Shown here in pieces: positions 29,846-38,927 of a stretch of 64,000 bases of DNA. A program made the position numbers and the translations under genes. Position 1 is the stretch's first letter; each line of letters opens with the position of its first letter. This DNA comes from Bacillus wiedmannii (GTDB taxonomy: Bacteria; Bacillota; Bacilli; Bacillales; Bacillaceae_G), in NCBI RefSeq assembly GCF_001583695.1, contig NZ_LOBC01000039.1:62001-126000 (forward strand). The letters are read 5' to 3'. The notes under the pieces were generated by a model. The model searched no databases. It saw only the letters and a list, made by a program, of their open reading frames with translations, and was not told where the DNA came from.

Positions 29846-30634
29846 TTATTCCCCCGTTTTCTTACGTACAAACAATCTATATTCTATTGGATTATAAAAA
29901 CGTAATTTACTAGCTAATTTCCGCGAAGGAATATTGTCTACATAACAATCCCAGCACGGTGTAATATCATTTTGCATGCAATGTTCAATGAACCGTGTTG
30001 CAACAGCTTGGGCTAATCCTTTCCCTTGATATGCTTTATGCGTCGCAATATCAATTTCAGCAAATCCATTCCCATTAAATATCGAAACACATTCAGCTAC
30101 AATTATCCCATCTTGTTCTATACAAAATCCGAAACCACCGTTCAAAAATAGCTCTTTTGATCCCCAATATTCTTTATAATACTCCTCTGTAAATTCATTG
30201 CTTCGTTCTATATCACTTTTATTAATACGCTTCACTTCATATGTATTTTTGTTTGAATCTCGTTTTCTCTCTTCAAAAATTTCTCGTTGAAATTTCATTC
30301 GCGGGATGTTCCGAAGTGTATTACTAAAACGCTCTTCTAACATCATTTCCCACTCGTCACTCGAAGTGAACAACGTAAATCTCTTCTCTGTTTTTTCAAT
30401 AGCCATTTTTAAATGCGCAAATAAATATTCGTTATAATTTTGATCATCCGTATCACCAAATAAATAATAGATACCGTTAGCTGTACGAATTAGTCCTGCT
30501 GTTAACTTCTCGTTTGCAAAAACTTCACCATCTATCATTTGATCACATACCGCATGAGCAAAGGTTGTTGTCCTTGTATGACCTTCTAAAGTCGGAAGGA
30601 TTTTTCTATACTCGGCTACAGATAATTTTTTCAT
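29846..30634 (-). CDS. GNAT family N-acetyltransferase
   Basis: 262 residues. The C-terminal half holds the GNAT fold: EIDIATHKAYQGKGLAQAVATRFIEHC has the acetyl-CoA loop (Q-G-K-G-L-A). The N-terminal half is an extra domain seen in longer GNAT proteins. The acceptor is unknown. It overlaps the upstream cupin gene by 4 nt. Confidence 0.88.
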   Translation of the reverse strand: MKKLSVAEYRKILPTLEGHTRTTTFAHAVCDQMIDGEVFANEKLTAGLIRTANGIYYLFGDTDDQNYNEYLFAHLKMAIEKTEKRFTLFTSSDEWEMMLEERFSNTLRNIPRMKFQREIFEERKRDSNKNTYEVKRINKSDIERSNEFTEEYYKEYWGSKELFLNGGFGFCIEQDGIIVAECVSIFNGNGFAEIDIATHKAYQGKGLAQAVATRFIEHCMQNDITPCWDCYVDNIPSRKLASKLRFYNPIEYRLFVRKKTGE

Positions 30635-30963
30635 AATTGCTCCACTTTAATCGTATCAGCCTCTATATTTTCAAAACAAAGATTTACCGTTCTCTTGAAT
30701 GCTCTCGTTCTATGAATCGTGCATGCTGGAATTAAGATAGAATCATTTGGCTTTAAAACCGCCGTTTCTCCATCTTCAAAATCGATCAGTAGTTCTCCCT
30801 CTAGCACAATAAATAATTCATCCGAATTAGAATGATAGTGCCAATCATATTCACCAGTAAATACAGCGATTCGTAAGCAATGACTATTTACATTTGAAAC
30901 GACAAAATTTTTATGTTGATCTTGAATGTCCTTCGATAATTCTATTAAATTCACAGTTTCCAT
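30631..30963 (-). CDS. cupin domain protein
   Basis: 110 residues, a single cupin barrel. Motif 1 is visible in YDWHYHSNSDELFIVLEGE (two His and Glu as metal ligands) and motif 2 in PNDSILIPACTIHR. Start placed at the ATG at 30963 with a GGTGGGA site; a GTG four codons upstream is possible. First gene of the cupin-GNAT-DUF6176 operon. Role unknown. Confidence 0.85.
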   Translation of the reverse strand: METVNLIELSKDIQDQHKNFVVSNVNSHCLRIAVFTGEYDWHYHSNSDELFIVLEGELLIDFEDGETAVLKPNDSILIPACTIHRTRAFKRTVNLCFENIEADTIKVEQL

Positions 30964-31007
30964 CTTTCGTCCCACCCTTTCATTAGTCGTTCTTCTGAAA
31001 AACTAAT

Positions 31008-31430
31008 TTAGTCTCCACCACCTCCGCAATCTCCTCCACTATCACTTGAGCTGCTACAATCATTGCTACTGTAGTCACCGAATCCACTTGATGAGCTTGA
31101 AGCGTATGAAGATTTTTTTCTTCTTTTTCTATCTTTTTTACTTTCATGACTAGGCCACACTTTATCAAATAATATAAAGAATAAGAATCCTTCTACCATA
31201 ACAAGTATAACGCCAAAAATACCTTCAATAACATTAGGGGTTATCCCCAAATTGTTAACCATCCCACATAAAAACACGCAAAAAATCACATACAAGAACA
31301 TACAAATATACCGAAATGTTTTTTCTATCATAATAACTACTTTTTTTGAAAGAGGTATGTTCTGTTCCTGTTTTTTCTTTATATACTTTTGTCTTTTAGC
31401 TTGCTTTTTCTTCCTATTTTTACTCCCCAT
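31008..31430 (-). CDS. membrane protein with Ser/Cys/Gly-rich tail
   Basis: 140 residues from the ATG at 31430 (GAGGGG upstream). Very basic N-terminus (KNRKKKQAKRQKYIKKKQ), two membrane segments (about 38-60 and 68-92), a second basic stretch, then a tail rich in Ser, Gly, Asp and Cys ending in a GGDCGGGGD motif. The tail could be low-complexity or metal-binding. No family recognised. Divergent from the XRE gene. Confidence 0.6.
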   Translation of the reverse strand: MGSKNRKKKQAKRQKYIKKKQEQNIPLSKKVVIMIEKTFRYICMFLYVIFCVFLCGMVNNLGITPNVIEGIFGVILVMVEGFLFFILFDKVWPSHESKKDRKRRKKSSYASSSSSGFGDYSSNDCSSSSDSGGDCGGGGD

Positions 31431-31512
31431 TGAATCCCCTCTATCGACTTTCGTTTTTTCATTCAATTCCAAATTATCACAAAAAACAACATCATAACAA
31501 GCTATATTTCAC

Positions 31513-31551
31513 GTAAAGTTTTATTTACTTTTTGTAAAGTTTTATTTACTT
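31513..31551. promoter_or_regulatory. two-copy operator over the XRE promoter
   Basis: GTAAAGTTTTATTTACTT occurs twice exactly (31513-31530 and 31534-31551), 21 bp apart, that is two helical turns. Each copy contains the dyad GTAAA...TTTAC. The second copy overlaps the -35 region of a promoter with TATAAT at 31567-31572. This fits an autoregulatory operator for the XRE protein encoded just downstream. Confidence 0.6.
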
Positions 31552-31572
31552 ATTTCCTAAAAATGGATATAA
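31545..31572 (+). promoter_or_regulatory. candidate promoter of the XRE/membrane-protein pair
   Basis: TTTACT and TATAAT with a 16-nt spacer, 39 nt before the chosen start. Overlaps the second operator copy. Confidence 0.55.
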
Positions 31573-31610
31573 TGAATGTAACAAATTTACAAAAAGGAGA
31601 CCTTGTATAT

Positions 31611-31826
31611 TTGATTAAAAATAAGGTGAAACAATTCCGCGTCGTTAGAGACATCACTCAAGAACAATTAGCTTCCTCTGTTCAAATCACCAGACAATCC
31701 CTCATCGCTATCGAGAAGAATAAATACAACCCAAGTTTAGAATTAGCATTGAAATTATGTGAGTTTTTCAACTGTAAAGTAGAAGATTTATTTCAATTAG
31801 ATAAAACTGGGGAGGAAAAAGAATGA
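31611..31826 (+). CDS. XRE family (Cro/CI-like) regulator
   Basis: 71 residues, one helix-turn-helix: LRVVRD-type helix, then DITQEQLASSVQITRQSLIAIEKNKYNPSLELALKLCEFF. This short type often controls a neighbouring membrane protein. I chose the TTG at 31611 because AAAGGAGA precedes it; the longer reading starting at 31563 would begin inside the promoter. Its last codons overlap the next gene. Repeated operator sequences lie upstream. Confidence 0.85.
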   Translation: MIKNKVKQFRVVRDITQEQLASSVQITRQSLIAIEKNKYNPSLELALKLCEFFNCKVEDLFQLDKTGEEKE

Positions 31827-32248
31827 AAAATGCTTTTACTCAAAAGTTCATTTCACATCTTACTTTTTTAGTGTTAGGATCATCTTTTCTTTATTTCAAT
31901 AGTACTGACGAAGAAAAGATTAGTTCTGTCCTTCTATTCGCTGGCGTATACATACTCTTATCCTTAATACTATTCGTAGTGAAACGAATATTCTTTAAGA
32001 AAAAAAAGAGCGTTTCCGAGAAATATCCATTACCTGAGATGGATGAAAGAATCGAGAAAATGAGTTTAAAACTTATGGCACAAATTTTCGGTCTCTCTCA
32101 TTTAGTCGGCTCTACGATACTATTTATTTTATATCTCACTGACAAAAACTCGATGATACGAGTTGAGTATGCCTTATATTACTTGTTCGGCATTCTTTTC
32201 TTTACAATGATGTTCGGATTGAAAATTGTAAAGAAACTAGACAATTAA
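31823..32248 (+). CDS. membrane protein paired with the XRE regulator
   Basis: 141 residues with four membrane segments (about 10-25, 35-55, 85-105 and 115-133) and a basic loop FFKKKKSVSEK. The segment PEMDERIEKMSLKLMAQIFG between segments two and three resembles DUF2178-type proteins that travel with short XRE genes. It overlaps the XRE stop (ATGA), so translation is coupled. Function unknown. Confidence 0.7.
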   Translation: MKNAFTQKFISHLTFLVLGSSFLYFNSTDEEKISSVLLFAGVYILLSLILFVVKRIFFKKKKSVSEKYPLPEMDERIEKMSLKLMAQIFGLSHLVGSTILFILYLTDKNSMIRVEYALYYLFGILFFTMMFGLKIVKKLDN

Positions 32249-32258
32249 TCAAAATAAA

Positions 32259-32286
32259 AAGACCCTCCTTACAAAAGGAGGGTCTT
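32259..32286. terminator. bidirectional terminator
   Basis: AAGACCCTCCTT and AAGGAGGGTCTT form a perfect 12-bp stem with a 4-nt loop between convergent genes (membrane protein and ald). Confidence 0.92.
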
Positions 32287-32299
32287 ACATATATCTTTA

Positions 32300-33433
32300 T
32301 TATGATAAAGCAGGAGCTTTTTCAAGAAGCTCTTTCGCATCAGCATATTGTAAACCGTGTGCTTCTGCAACTGCTTCGAATGTTACATAGCCATCTAATG
32401 TGTTAATACCTTTTAATAATGCAGTGTTGCCTAAGCAAGCATCTTTGTAGCCTTTGTTCGCAATTTGTACTGCATATGGTACTGTTACGTTTGTTAATGC
32501 AAGAGTTGATGTACGTGGAACTGCTCCTGGCATATTAGCAACTGCATAATGAACAACGCCATGTTTTTCGTAAGTTGGGTTGTCGTGAGTTGTAATACGG
32601 TCAGTTGTTTCGAAAATACCACCTTGGTCAATCGCGATATCTACAACGACAGAACCTGGTTCCATTGATTGAATCATTTCTTCTGTTACAAGTTTTGGCG
32701 CTTTTGCACCTGGGATTAATACTGCACCGATTACAAGATCAGACTCTTTTACAGCTTCTGCAATGTTGTATGGATTAGACATTAAAGTTTTTACTTGGTT
32801 TCCGAAAATGTCATCTAGTTGACGAAGACGTTCTGCACTTAAATCGATGATTGTTACATCTGCACCTAAACCTACTGCAATCTTCGCTGCGTTTGTACCA
32901 GCTTGACCACCGCCGATAATTGTTACTTTGCCGCGTTTTACCCCTGGAACGCCTGCAAGTAAAATACCTTTACCGCCTTTGTTTTTCTCAAGGAATTGTG
33001 CACCGATTTGTGCAGACATACGACCAGCTACTTCACTCATAGGTGCAAGTAATGGTAAAGAACGATTGTCTAACTGTACTGTTTCGTATGCAATTGATAC
33101 AACTTTGTTATCAATTAATGCTTTCGTTAATTCTGGTTCTGGAGCTAAGTGTAAGTATGTGAATAAAATTAAACCTTCGCGGAAATAACCGTACTCACTT
33201 GCAACTGGCTCTTTTACCTTCATAACCATATCTTGATTCCATGCTTCTTCAGCAGTTTCAACAAGTTTTGCACCAGCTTGTACGTATTCTTCATCTGTAA
33301 AGCCAGATCCTAAACCTGCTCCTTTTTGAACAAAAACTTCATGACCATTTTGTACTAAGTGTACTGCTCCCGCTGGCGTCATTGCCACGCGGTTTTCATT
33401 GTTTTTAATTTCTGTTGGAATACCGATACGCAT
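32300..33433 (-). CDS. ald: alanine dehydrogenase
   Basis: Interconverts L-alanine and pyruvate with NAD; used in alanine catabolism and needed for sporulation in B. subtilis. 377 residues. N-terminal [22 protein letters not shown], substrate region [10 protein letters not shown], and the nucleotide motif [13 protein letters not shown] (about 174-186). AAGGGGG precedes the ATG. Single gene with its own terminator. Confidence 0.97.
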   Translation of the reverse strand: MRIGIPTEIKNNENRVAMTPAGAVHLVQNGHEVFVQKGAGLGSGFTDEEYVQAGAKLVETAEEAWNQDMVMKVKEPVASEYGYFREGLILFTYLHLAPEPELTKALIDNKVVSIAYETVQLDNRSLPLLAPMSEVAGRMSAQIGAQFLEKNKGGKGILLAGVPGVKRGKVTIIGGGQAGTNAAKIAVGLGADVTIIDLSAERLRQLDDIFGNQVKTLMSNPYNIAEAVKESDLVIGAVLIPGAKAPKLVTEEMIQSMEPGSVVVDIAIDQGGIFETTDRITTHDNPTYEKHGVVHYAVANMPGAVPRTSTLALTNVTVPYAVQIANKGYKDACLGNTALLKGINTLDGYVTFEAVAEAHGLQYADAKELLEKAPALS

Positions 33434-33477
33434 TATTAGTTCCCCCTTGAGTTATGAAATGACCCCTGAATCATTTT

Positions 33478-33491
33478 TTAAAGCGCTTTCT
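33478..33491. promoter_or_regulatory. cre-like site upstream of ald
   Basis: TTAAAGCGCTTTCT matches the CcpA-site consensus TGWNANCGNTNWCA except at positions 2 and 14. It lies 45 nt upstream of ald. Confidence 0.3.
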
Positions 33492-33573
33492 ACGCTCTTA
33501 TATTTTAACATAATATCTCAATATTTGACAAAAAATAATACAAGTTTTCCGATGGATTTAATCTTACATGAAA

Positions 33574-33617
33574 GGACAGTATTATCCACACCTCTCAGCA
33601 TACAGGATAAACTGTCC
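33574..33617 (-). terminator. terminator of the SDR gene
   Basis: GGACAGT-A-TTATCC and GGATAAACTGTCC form a 13-bp stem with one bulge, 30 nt after the SDR stop on the minus strand; the T tract is short. Confidence 0.6.
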
Positions 33618-33646
33618 AATTATACGAAACTTCAATTTATTTCGCT

Positions 33647-34405
33647 CTATCGATGTCTATGAATAACATCTACTGCACCAGTTACTTCAATAATTGTACC
33701 GGTAATCATATCGGAATCTTCCTCACATAAAAACGAAATCGTTCTTGCGATATCTTCACCTGTTCCAGATCTACCAATTGGTGTGTTACGTTCTTTCAAC
33801 TGACGTGCTTCTTGAATTGTCGCTTCTTTCATTTCACCAATAATATCACCAGGACATACCATGTTCGCAGTAATACCATATTCTGCTTCTTCATAAGCAA
33901 CTGTTTTAGTTAATGAAACAAGTCCTACTTTCGCTGCTGCAAAAGCTGAACGATAAATCCATCCTGGTGCGCTATCTGCCCCTTGGAATCCGTAATTAAT
34001 AATACGGCCAAAGTTCTGTTTTCTCATAATCGGAACGACAAGTTTCAACAAATGAAACACCGCTGTTAAATTACCCTGAATCATTTCATTCCATTCGTCT
34101 TCTTCATAATCGACTAACTTTTTTCGTTCAAACACATATGGACCAGCATTATTAATTAAAAAATCAATTTTGCCAAAACGGCTTATCGCTTCTTCTACTA
34201 TTTTATGTAAATCTTCCTTTTTCGTGACATCCGCTTGCACGAATTGTAGACGCTCTTCCATATTTTTATATGTTTCTTTCATCGTTTCCATAGCAGTTAT
34301 ATCGCTATGATATGTTACTGTTACTGAATACCCTTTAGCCAATAACTTTTCTGTTACTTGCTTTCCTAAACCTTTCGTACCGGCTGTAATGAGCGCGTGT
34401 CTCAC
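33647..34405 (-). CDS. SDR-fold protein lacking the catalytic Ser and Tyr
   Basis: 252 residues from the GTG at 34405 (AAAGGAGG upstream). The Rossmann motif TAGTKGLG is at 7-14 and NNAG at 85-88, as in FabG-like reductases. At the active site, however, the YxxxK Tyr is Phe (SAFAAAK, Phe155, Lys159), and the Ser-containing strand reads IINYGFQGA without Ser. The rest of the fold, including PGDI and TGTIIEVTGA, is intact. It may bind NAD(P) without classical oxidoreductase activity. It resembles B. subtilis YtkK. Confidence 0.85.
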   Translation of the reverse strand: MRHALITAGTKGLGKQVTEKLLAKGYSVTVTYHSDITAMETMKETYKNMEERLQFVQADVTKKEDLHKIVEEAISRFGKIDFLINNAGPYVFERKKLVDYEEDEWNEMIQGNLTAVFHLLKLVVPIMRKQNFGRIINYGFQGADSAPGWIYRSAFAAAKVGLVSLTKTVAYEEAEYGITANMVCPGDIIGEMKEATIQEARQLKERNTPIGRSGTGEDIARTISFLCEEDSDMITGTIIEVTGAVDVIHRHR

Positions 34406-34585
34406 AAACATGCCTCCTTTTAAATTGCTATACTTCATATGTAACAAGTTCTCGCCCCAATTACAACTAAAATGAATTAAAGCAAAGTTTTCAAAATTCT
34501 GTAACGTTTCCGACAAGCACATTACCAAAATTTGTTTTATAATAAAGTTGTAAACGGTAATAAAAATGATTGGGAGGAATTTACT

Positions 34586-35044
34586 ATGAATAATACATAT
34601 ACAAATATTTTAATCGCGGTGGATGGTTCTAAAGAAGCAGAAAGAGCTTTTAAAAAAGCAATTCAAGTCGCAAAACGCAACAATGCAACATTAACAATTG
34701 CTCATATCGTTGATGTAAAAGCATACTCAGCAGTAGAAGCTTATAGCCGCGCAATTGCTGAACGTGCAAATCTATTTGCAGAAGACTTATTAGAAGACTA
34801 CAAAAAAACTGCGCTTGAAGCTGGCCTTGAAAAAATTGAAACTGTATTAGAATTTGGTAATCCTAAATCTAAAATTTCAAAAGAAATCGCTCCAAACCAT
34901 AAAGTAGATTTAATTATGTGTGGTGCAACTGGTTTAAATGCTGTTGAGCGTTTCCTAATTGGTAGCGTCTCTGAACATATTATTCGCTATGCGAAATGCG
35001 ATGTCCTTGTTGTTCGTGGTGATGAGGAGCAAGGTGAGCTTTAA
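34586..35044 (+). CDS. universal stress protein
   Basis: 152 residues of the UspA fold: NILIAVDGSKEAERAFKKA at the N-terminus and the ATP-binding pattern GATGLNAVERFLIGSVSEHIIRYAKCDVLVV at the C-terminus (G-x2-G-x9-G-S). So probably the ATP-binding type. GGGAGG precedes the ATG at 34586. Single gene, divergent from the SDR gene, followed by a strong terminator. Confidence 0.93.
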   Translation: MNNTYTNILIAVDGSKEAERAFKKAIQVAKRNNATLTIAHIVDVKAYSAVEAYSRAIAERANLFAEDLLEDYKKTALEAGLEKIETVLEFGNPKSKISKEIAPNHKVDLIMCGATGLNAVERFLIGSVSEHIIRYAKCDVLVVRGDEEQGEL

Positions 35045-35058
35045 TTCATAAAAATAAA

Positions 35059-35096
35059 TAGGGTAGATAAGAGGCTTTCTCTTATCTACCCTATTT
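35059..35096. terminator. bidirectional terminator after the usp gene
   Basis: TAGGGTAGATAAGAG and CTCTTATCTACCCTA form a perfect 15-bp stem with a 5-nt loop and a following T run. Confidence 0.92.
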
Positions 35097-35100
35097 TCAT

Positions 35101-35772
35101 TTATACTTTAGGAATTCTGTAATCCGGATTATGTTGTTCCCAGCCACCTTGTGTATCTACACTCGTATCACCATCACCATCTACCCATATTGTTCTCCCG
35201 TCAGGTAAAACTCTTTCATGGGGTGTTACATGATGAGCATTTGGATTTTCCTCCGTCGTATATTCTACGTCAGTTGCATCTGGATGTACTGCTTGTGCTA
35301 TGCTATCACTTCCTACTCCCTCAGCAATTCCATCTACACCATCAACTATATCTATAACTCCAACCGAGAAAACACCTACAGCCGCAACCTTTGCTAATTC
35401 TTTTCCTGCCTCTATCGCTTTATCAGTATCTCCCTCTCGTATCGCTTGCACCGTTTCAACTCCCTTTTCTGAAACATGTACAATACCTTTTCCAATTGTC
35501 GTTGCCGTATCTTGAACCGTTCCAAGTATTTCTTCGTACCCTCGCTTCGCTTGCTGTTTATCGTCTGTAATAAGCCCACCTATAGCATCATATGTACCAT
35601 CAGCAAGATTTCCAACAATTTCCCCAGTTTTCACAGTAGCTTTATTAACGCCTTTTCCAACATCTTTTATGAAATTACTATTCGTAACTTCTCCTACCGC
35701 TTCTATCGCACCACCCACTACTTCAGCTGTAACTTTGGCCACTGCTCCAGTTATTGATTTTATTAAACCCAT
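35101..35772 (-). CDS. hypothetical protein with Gly/Ala-rich repeats
   Basis: 223 residues, no clear signal peptide. The first 160 residues are amphipathic and rich in Gly, Ala, Val and Lys with recurring patterns (VGGAIEAVGEV, VGKGVNKATVKTGEIVG, IGKGIVHVSEKGVETV), possibly membrane-surface helices. The C-terminal 60 residues differ: HHVTPHERVLPDGRTIWVDGDGDT then GGWEQHNPDY, which looks like a small separate domain with Asp/Gly turns. No family recognised. AAGGGG precedes the ATG. Confidence 0.6.
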   Translation of the reverse strand: MGLIKSITGAVAKVTAEVVGGAIEAVGEVTNSNFIKDVGKGVNKATVKTGEIVGNLADGTYDAIGGLITDDKQQAKRGYEEILGTVQDTATTIGKGIVHVSEKGVETVQAIREGDTDKAIEAGKELAKVAAVGVFSVGVIDIVDGVDGIAEGVGSDSIAQAVHPDATDVEYTTEENPNAHHVTPHERVLPDGRTIWVDGDGDTSVDTQGGWEQHNPDYRIPKV

Positions 35773-35855
35773 ACCGCATCCCCTTTTTCTCTATAAATCA
35801 TTATATAATATTATTACAATTATAATTATATAGTTGTAGCCTATATAACTACAAC

Positions 35856-36551
35856 TTATTTCACATACTTCACTATAAATACAAGACAAACCACCACAAC
35901 AATGACGATTGCCAACACATAAGATGGTAAGAACTTCATAGACCACAGTGCCATCATAATCGTCGCAATCGTTAAATACGTTTGCTTTGCATCTTCTGTC
36001 ATTTTTTTACGAAGCAAGAACACATACAAATAACCGATTGGCGGCGTAATGAAGCACAGAACATATATGACTTTAGATTTTAAATACCATTTTTGTTCTC
36101 CGAGTTTCTTTATATCTTCTTCTATTCTCTTATGCTCTTGTTCTCTCGCTTCTTCTACAAACGGATCTTCCTCTTCTCCTCGCTTTTCTTTCATATAAGG
36201 AAGAAAGTGCACGAAAAAATAGTATGCAAATACGAACGCTCCAAATCCAATATTTAATCTTTCTAATGGAATATGCTCACTAAAGAAAACAGCAGTAAGT
36301 ACTAAAGACAAACAGTACGTCATCATCCAAAATGAACGTTTTCTCTTTTTCCGTTCGATTTCTTTTTTATCTTGTACATGTTTTCTTTTCGAAAGCCATA
36401 TTGAAATACAGCAATCTACTACAAATAGAATAAAGATAAATATCCCAACGTGTACTGTTTCTACATCCTTAAATGAAAAGATATTTGGGAATGCAACGTG
36501 TAATACAATTAGCGTGTACAAAATTAACCCTATAAAATAAATACGCCTCAT
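35856..36551 (-). CDS. hypothetical membrane protein
   Basis: 231 residues with about six membrane segments in two blocks (about 5-20, 30-50, 75-92, 98-118; then 155-180 and 195-228). A charged loop of Glu/Arg/Lys (EKRGEEEDPFVEEAREQEHKR) separates them. Function unknown. AAAGGAATGG precedes the ATG. Confidence 0.65.
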   Translation of the reverse strand: MRRIYFIGLILYTLIVLHVAFPNIFSFKDVETVHVGIFIFILFVVDCCISIWLSKRKHVQDKKEIERKKRKRSFWMMTYCLSLVLTAVFFSEHIPLERLNIGFGAFVFAYYFFVHFLPYMKEKRGEEEDPFVEEAREQEHKRIEEDIKKLGEQKWYLKSKVIYVLCFITPPIGYLYVFLLRKKMTEDAKQTYLTIATIMMALWSMKFLPSYVLAIVIVVVVCLVFIVKYVK

Positions 36552-36646
36552 TTTCCATTCCTTTCTTATTTTCTAACTTTAGGTTAACATACATTTTTTA
36601 GAAATAGATGGACAAAATATATGTGTTTAAAAAAGGAGGATGCTGC

Positions 36647-36826
36647 ATGGGTGATTCCGAACGCATTATTTTAGATGTGAATGGGAAAGAAATTGAAATG
36701 CTAGATACGATTCGTACTCATTTTAAAGATAAGCATGGCGTGGAACTAAGTAATGGTGCATTACTTAGAGATTTGATGGATATTGAGTATATTCGAATTA
36801 CGGAAGATCGACATAAGTATGATTAA
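36647..36826 (+). CDS. small hypothetical protein
   Basis: 59 residues, acidic, soluble: MGDSERIILDVNGKEIEML at the N-terminus and NGALLRDLMDIEYIRITED near the end. AAAGGAGG 7 nt before the ATG and a terminator directly after argue for a real gene. The middle could be a small helix-strand fold. No family recognised. Confidence 0.65.
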   Translation: MGDSERIILDVNGKEIEMLDTIRTHFKDKHGVELSNGALLRDLMDIEYIRITEDRHKYD

Positions 36827-36837
36827 TCGATGAAACT

Positions 36838-36868
36838 TTAAGCCTAGAGCAAAATGCTCTAGGCTTAC
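36838..36868 (+). terminator. terminator after the 59-residue gene
   Basis: TAAGCCTAGAGC and GCTCTAGGCTTA form a stem with a 4-5-nt loop, 12 nt after the stop. Confidence 0.75.
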
Positions 36869-36927
36869 TTACCTCCTCACGAAAAATGTTATAATTAGGA
36901 AAAAACAAGTATGGAGGATGCTCTACT

Positions 36928-37458
36928 ATGAAATCTGAAAATATCTCAAAACATTTTCACACATTACATGTACAAAGGAACGAGTTCCTTCCTCATCTCC
37001 ATTCATTATCACAAGAACAACTATGGTATAGGAAAGAGGACAAAAAATGGTCTACTGGTGAACACTTTTATCACTTATATTTAATTACAAGGATGCTCAA
37101 AGTAGCGATTAAATTCTCTCTCACTCTTATCCCTTATGCAAAGCTAAGAAAAAATACCCCATTTGAAACTGAAATACACGACATTTATGCCGAATATAAA
37201 GAAAAGCATGGTAAAGGAATGAAAGCACCTTGGATTTTAATCCCCTCAAAAAAAATCTATCACTCTATGAATGTAACTGAATTAGAAGAATTACTTTCCC
37301 GTGAAACAGATGAAATAAAAAAACTTGTTCAAAATATAGAAGAAAATATCGCCGGACATATCGTATTTTTAGATCCAATCGCTCACTATCCTAACCTGAT
37401 TCAATCTATCCAACTATTAGCGATACATGAGAAACATCATTTTATGATTATGAAATGA
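36928..37458 (+). CDS. DinB family protein
   Basis: 176 residues, four-helix bundle of the DinB/YfiT type. The likely metal-binding His are in STGEHFYHLYLITR (about 44-48) and AIHEKHHF near the C-terminus. Members include thiol-dependent transferases; the substrate here is unknown. GGAGG precedes the ATG. Confidence 0.8.
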   Translation: MKSENISKHFHTLHVQRNEFLPHLHSLSQEQLWYRKEDKKWSTGEHFYHLYLITRMLKVAIKFSLTLIPYAKLRKNTPFETEIHDIYAEYKEKHGKGMKAPWILIPSKKIYHSMNVTELEELLSRETDEIKKLVQNIEENIAGHIVFLDPIAHYPNLIQSIQLLAIHEKHHFMIMK

Positions 37459-37488
37459 TAGATCCCCCCTAAAAATCTAAACACAAAA

Positions 37489-37525
37489 AAAGTAAGGTGC
37501 TTTCTAAAAAAGCACCTTACCTTCT
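37489..37525. terminator. bidirectional terminator, DinB/argH
   Basis: GTAAGGTGCTTT and AAAGCACCTTAC form a 12-bp stem with a short loop, A run on one side and CTTCTCTC on the other. Confidence 0.85.
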
Positions 37526-37535
37526 CTCTCATACA

Positions 37536-38927
37536 TCATTTAATTCCTACAAACTCTCCAACTAACGCTTTCGCCTTCTCCAAAGCTTTTTCAATTTGCT
37601 CAAACCCTGTCCCGCCAGCACTATTACGACGCTTTACAGCTGCATATGATGAAAGAACTTCATATAAATCTTCTTCAAATAATGAGCTCATTTCTTTGTA
37701 TGTTTCAAGTGGTACATCTAATAAATAAATTCCTTTTTGCGTACAATGAAGAACTAGTTTCCCGACAATTTCATGAGCCTGACGGAATGGCAGTCCCTTG
37801 CTTGCTAAATAGTCGGCAATTTCTGTTGCGTTTGAGAAATCTTGGGTTACAGCTTGCCCCATCTTTTCTTTGTTGACAGTCATCGTTTCTAGCATGCCTG
37901 CCATAATATGAAGGCATCCTTCTACTGTTTTTACTGTATCAAACATTCCTTCTTTATCTTCTTGTAAGTCTTTATTGTAAGCGAGCGGTAATCCTTTCAT
38001 TACTGTAAGTAAACTAAATAAATTACCGTACACTCTGCCTGTTTTACCACGAATTAATTCCGCCATATCCGGATTTTTCTTTTGCGGCATAATGCTGCTT
38101 CCCGTTGCGTATTGATCGCTCATTTCAATAAATTGAAACTCTTGGCTACTCCATAAAATAAGTTCTTCGCAAAAGCGTGATAAGTGCATCATGAGCATAG
38201 ATGAGTTACTTAGGAACTCCAGTATGAAATCACGATCGCTTACTGCATCTAAACTATTTTCATAGATTCCATTAAATCCAAGAAGCTCCGCACTATATTC
38301 TCGATCAATCGGGAATGTTGTCCCAGCTAATGCTCCTGCTCCTAATGGTGAAATGTTAATGCGCTTTAATGAATCTTCATAACGATTCACATCACGCTCT
38401 AACATCCAAAAGTAAGCGAGAATATGATGAGCAAATGAAATTGGCTGCGCACGCTGCAAATGCGTATAACCAGGCATAATGGTTTCAATATTATTTTCTG
38501 CTTGATGAACAAGAACCGTTTGCAATTGTTTTGTAGCTTTTATAATATGTTCTACTTTTTCTTTCAAATATAAATGCATATCAGTCGCTACTTGATCGTT
38601 ACGGCTTCGTCCTGTATGAAGTTTCCCTCCTACTTCACCGATTTGTTCAATTAACATTTTTTCAATGTTTAAATGAATATCTTCTGCTTCTACTGAGAAT
38701 TGAAGCTTACTCTCTTTTGCTTCTTTTAATAAATACTGAAGCCCTACCTTTATTTTCTCTGCTTCTTCTTTCGTAACGATACCTTGCTTTGCTAGCATCG
38801 TTACGTGTGCAATACTTCCCTTTATATCTTGATTTACTAATTGTTGATCGAAGGAGATGGATGCTCCAAACTCTTCAACCCACGCTTCCGCTTCTTCTGT
38901 AAAACGTCCGCCCCAAAGTTTGCTCAC
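37536..38927 (-). CDS. argH: argininosuccinate lyase
   Basis: Final step of arginine synthesis: argininosuccinate to arginine and fumarate. 463 residues. Motifs: [23 protein letters not shown], and the signature loop [12 protein letters not shown] (about 277-288). Its start overlaps the argG stop by 4 nt, so it is coupled to argG. Confidence 0.97.
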   Translation of the reverse strand: MSKLWGGRFTEEAEAWVEEFGASISFDQQLVNQDIKGSIAHVTMLAKQGIVTKEEAEKIKVGLQYLLKEAKESKLQFSVEAEDIHLNIEKMLIEQIGEVGGKLHTGRSRNDQVATDMHLYLKEKVEHIIKATKQLQTVLVHQAENNIETIMPGYTHLQRAQPISFAHHILAYFWMLERDVNRYEDSLKRINISPLGAGALAGTTFPIDREYSAELLGFNGIYENSLDAVSDRDFILEFLSNSSMLMMHLSRFCEELILWSSQEFQFIEMSDQYATGSSIMPQKKNPDMAELIRGKTGRVYGNLFSLLTVMKGLPLAYNKDLQEDKEGMFDTVKTVEGCLHIMAGMLETMTVNKEKMGQAVTQDFSNATEIADYLASKGLPFRQAHEIVGKLVLHCTQKGIYLLDVPLETYKEMSSLFEEDLYEVLSSYAAVKRRNSAGGTGFEQIEKALEKAKALVGEFVGIK

